This document shows positions 61,763 through 64,000 of a stretch of DNA of 64,000 nucleotides, in pieces; position 1 is the first letter of the stretch, and each line of letters begins with the position of its first letter. Location of the stretch: the NCBI RefSeq assembly GCF_907165195.1, contig NZ_OU015584.1, forward strand, positions 682,001 through 746,000. The letters are read 5' to 3'. Position numbers and translations under genes: made by a program. The notes beneath the pieces were generated by a model, which worked only from the letters and a program-made list of their open reading frames with translations, made no database searches and had not been told where the DNA came from. The stretch comes from Parvicella tangerina. Lineage in GTDB: Bacteria; Bacteroidota; Bacteroidia; Flavobacteriales_D; Parvicellaceae.

Positions 61763-64000
61763 CAGAATTTAAAGTTCCATGTTATCGATGGTAGAATGGG
61801 GAATAAACTAATTTGATATCCATTTACATCCAGCGTGTTATTGGAGAGGTCTCCAGAGTAATCAAAGAAGAGAAAATAAGGATTTCTACGATTGTAAACA
61901 TTATAAACGGAGAAGTTCCAGCTAGAATGTAAACGCTTTTTCTTTTGCATTTTTTCGCCTGTGTCTGGGTCGATAAACTCTTTTGTTGTTTTTCCAGTAT
62001 AAGTCACAGAGATGTCGCCACGATGATAAGGGATCATTCGATAACCGTTTCTTGTGCTCCAAACTGTAATTAGTCGATTCTCTGTAAAAGAATAGAACCT
62101 TCTTTCAGGAAGAGAAATAGCATTTCCAGTGGCGTACACAAAGATCACGCCTACGTTCCACTGATCAGTAATGTCATACTGCAGTGCAACAGATAAGTCA
62201 TGTCTTCGGTCATACTTGGCGGGAAACTCCAAACCACCATCGATATCATCAAATGTTCTCATCGTGCGTGACCAAGTGTAGCCTATCCATCCGTTGAATT
62301 TTCCTTTTGCTTTCTTTACAAAGAATTCTGCGCCATAACTGTAGCCATTACCAAACGTCAATTGATTATCTACGTTGTCTGCTACATTGTCCTCTGGTTG
62401 TGCATTCTCTTTGTATTCGATGAGGTTCTTCAAATCCTTGTAATATACTTCAACGGAGGTCTCCCAAGCATTGTTGTTGAAGTTTCTGAAATAACCTAAA
62501 CTGTATTGAGTGCCGATTTGTGGTTTTACGAGTTCAGATGATGGAAACCATAGATCCGTTGGGAGTGATACAGATGAAATAGATGCGAGGTGAACGTATT
62601 GATAATTATGCGCAAAACCAGCTTTGATAGAAGATTTGTCTGGCAGTAGGTATCGCATCGAGAACCGAGGTTCCCAACCATCATAAAAAACTACTTGCTC
62701 TCCCTTACCATAAGTTGTGGTGGAGTCTGTTTTTCCATTTATGGGATTTTTGTGATACCTTGTAAAGGGACCAATTTGCTGAAACAGCGAGTAGCGTAAT
62801 CCGAAGTTCAAGGTAAAGTTCTCGTTCACGTCAAATTCGTCTTGAATATAAGCAGCACCTTCGTAGGCGAATATTTTTACCGTCTCACCAGTGTCAAACT
62901 CGGTTTCACCGCTACTCGCAGAAACGCTCGTTGGGATAAAACGATGATGAATAAAATTCCAGCCGGCTTGGATCTCATTTCTGGTGCTCATAAAGTAGGT
63001 GAGATCCTGCTTGAAATTCCAATCTTGAATTCCAGATGAGATTTCAAATCGAAAGTCATCTACGCTTGATGAAAAGCCAAAATCAAAATCAGTGAATATC
63101 GCTGTTGTATTCAGAAAGAGTTTATCATTAAACAAATGATTCCAGCGCAATGAACCTGTTGCATTTCCCCAAGGGACATCAAAGTTGATTCCAATGTTTT
63201 TGTCTTTGTAAGTAAACACATCTCGACCAAAGTACCCGCTTAAGAATAGCCTGTCTTTATCGGATACAATCCAGTTGAACTTGGCCGTGAGATCATAAAA
63301 GTAATAGCCAGAACCTTTGATAGCCGCTGTCTCTTTGATGAATGGATCAACCAGCACATCAATGTAAGTTCGTCTTGCTGAGATGATGAAGGATGCGGTG
63401 TCTTTTTTTATTGGCCCTTCCAACGTGAATCTTGAAGCAATTAATCCAATGCCACCTTCACCGTGAAACTCTTTGTAGTTCCCATCTTTCATTGTGATAT
63501 CGAGTACAGATGCTAGTTTGGTTCCGTATTTTGCGGGCATACCTCCCTTGATCATGTTGATGTTCTTGATTGCGTCAGCATTAAAAACGGAGAAGAATCC
63601 GAAGAGGTGAGAAGCATTATACACGGGTGCTCCATCCAATAAAATGAGGTTTTGATCGGGACCACCACCTCGAACGTAAAACCCTGTATTCCCTTCCCCA
63701 GAAGATTGAACACCCGGCAAAAGTTGTATGGTTTTGAGAACATCTACCTCACCCATGAATGCAGGAAGTGACTTAATCTTGTCCACGTTCAGGTCAATTT
63801 GCCCCATTTGCGTGGAATTCGTGTTGTCATTTGCTTTCCCTTCGACAATGACCTCTTCCATGACTTGAGAACTTTCGCCTAATTCTACGTTTAATTTAAC
63901 GTCTTCATTGAGGTCAATTTGTTTAGTAACTTCCTCATATCCAACAAAAGAATAGGTTACGTCATAAGATCCTTCAGGAACAGTCAATGAATAAAATCCA
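61762..64000 (-). CDS. TonB-dependent receptor with CarboxypepD_reg-like domain (start outside window)
   Basis: The frame stays open to the right edge of the window, leaving about 745 residues. It contains the end of a carboxypeptidase-regulatory-like domain (YSLTVPEGSYDVTYSFVGYEE) and a TonB plug (IDLNVDKIKSLPAFMGEVDVLKTIQLLPGV, GFYVRGGGPDQNLILLDGAPV). A 22-strand barrel follows to the C-terminus (LPSITWNFKF). The outer-membrane receptor would take up a ligand with energy from TonB. Substrate is unknown. It is the first gene seen of the set with DUF4249, HMG-CoA lyase and a small membrane protein. Confidence 0.92.
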   Translation of the reverse strand, partial: GFYSLTVPEGSYDVTYSFVGYEEVTKQIDLNEDVKLNVELGESSQVMEEVIVEGKANDNTNSTQMGQIDLNVDKIKSLPAFMGEVDVLKTIQLLPGVQSSGEGNTGFYVRGGGPDQNLILLDGAPVYNASHLFGFFSVFNADAIKNINMIKGGMPAKYGTKLASVLDITMKDGNYKEFHGEGGIGLIASRFTLEGPIKKDTASFIISARRTYIDVLVDPFIKETAAIKGSGYYFYDLTAKFNWIVSDKDRLFLSGYFGRDVFTYKDKNIGINFDVPWGNATGSLRWNHLFNDKLFLNTTAIFTDFDFGFSSSVDDFRFEISSGIQDWNFKQDLTYFMSTRNEIQAGWNFIHHRFIPTSVSASSGETEFDTGETVKIFAYEGAAYIQDEFDVNENFTLNFGLRYSLFQQIGPFTRYHKNPINGKTDSTTTYGKGEQVVFYDGWEPRFSMRYLLPDKSSIKAGFAHNYQYVHLASISSVSLPTDLWFPSSELVKPQIGTQYSLGYFRNFNNNAWETSVEVYYKDLKNLIEYKENAQPEDNVADNVDNQLTFGNGYSYGAEFFVKKAKGKFNGWIGYTWSRTMRTFDDIDGGLEFPAKYDRRHDLSVALQYDITDQWNVGVIFVYATGNAISLPERRFYSFTENRLITVWSTRNGYRMIPYHRGDISVTYTGKTTKEFIDPDTGEKMQKKKRLHSSWNFSVYNVYNRRNPYFLFFDYSGDLSNNTLDVNGYQISLFPILPSITWNFKF

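Overview
The window is a stretch of chromosome from a member of the Bacteroidota, most likely a marine or freshwater flavobacterium-like lineage (Cryomorphaceae, Crocinitomicaceae or Schleiferiaceae type). The evidence is type IX secretion (T9SS) sorting domains on several secreted proteins, promoters of the TAnnTTTG type, a tyrosine-rich BY-kinase, a TonB-dependent receptor followed by a DUF4249 lipoprotein, and low GC. The genus is an inference. I see no phage genes, insertion sequences, CRISPR arrays or rRNA. It reads as ordinary chromosomal core plus lineage-specific surface genes.

Layout. 1-5155 is the end of a surface polysaccharide locus: a glycosyltransferase tail, an outer-membrane export lipoprotein, a Wzc-like tyrosine kinase, rfbC and a WecA-like sugar-phosphate transferase. 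A lytic transglycosylase, uvrA and a LOG-family nucleotide hydrolase follow. 9.9-15.5 kb holds a calcium-binding barrel protein, a secreted WD40-caspase and an outer-membrane protein. A radical SAM protein, an acyltransferase/SGNH protein, tRNA-Leu(CAA), tatD, a DUF4105 protein, ctaA between two lipoproteins, and glycyl-tRNA synthetase come next.

24.4-28.1 kb is a minus-strand cluster: murQ followed by a truncated T9SS gene and two intact T9SS propeller paralogues, joined by identical stop/start overlaps. Then come a Nudix hydrolase, a DUF2911/TPR protein, an inositol monophosphatase-like enzyme, a 1942-residue T9SS type B repeat protein, an OmpA/PD40 protein, and two large T9SS enzymes (GH18 and N-acetylmuramoyl-alanine amidase) that share their C-terminal halves.

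46.3-55.7 kb is a ten-gene minus-strand run starting with two secreted proteins and a transmembrane propeller sensor with a PP2C/SpoIIE phosphatase, and passing through aroC, a DUF4442 protein and a YceI protein. A DUF4197 lipoprotein, a nucleoside phosphorylase and a transglutaminase-like protein lie on the plus strand, followed by a two-gene SiaB-SiaC module. The window closes with a minus-strand set: TonB receptor (cut by the edge), DUF4249, HMG-CoA lyase and a small membrane protein.

Two observations stand out. First, SiaB kinase and SiaC phosphoprotein occur as a pair without a diguanylate cyclase, and a SpoIIE phosphatase that could act as the SiaA partner lies about 5 kb away. Second, five genes share a promoter with an ACGTA-containing box 21-23 bp upstream of the -7 element. 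These are the WD40-caspase, its neighbouring barrel protein, the giant T9SS type B protein, the OmpA/PD40 protein and siaB. Several gene starts were moved downstream because the apparent TTG start lies inside a -7 box.
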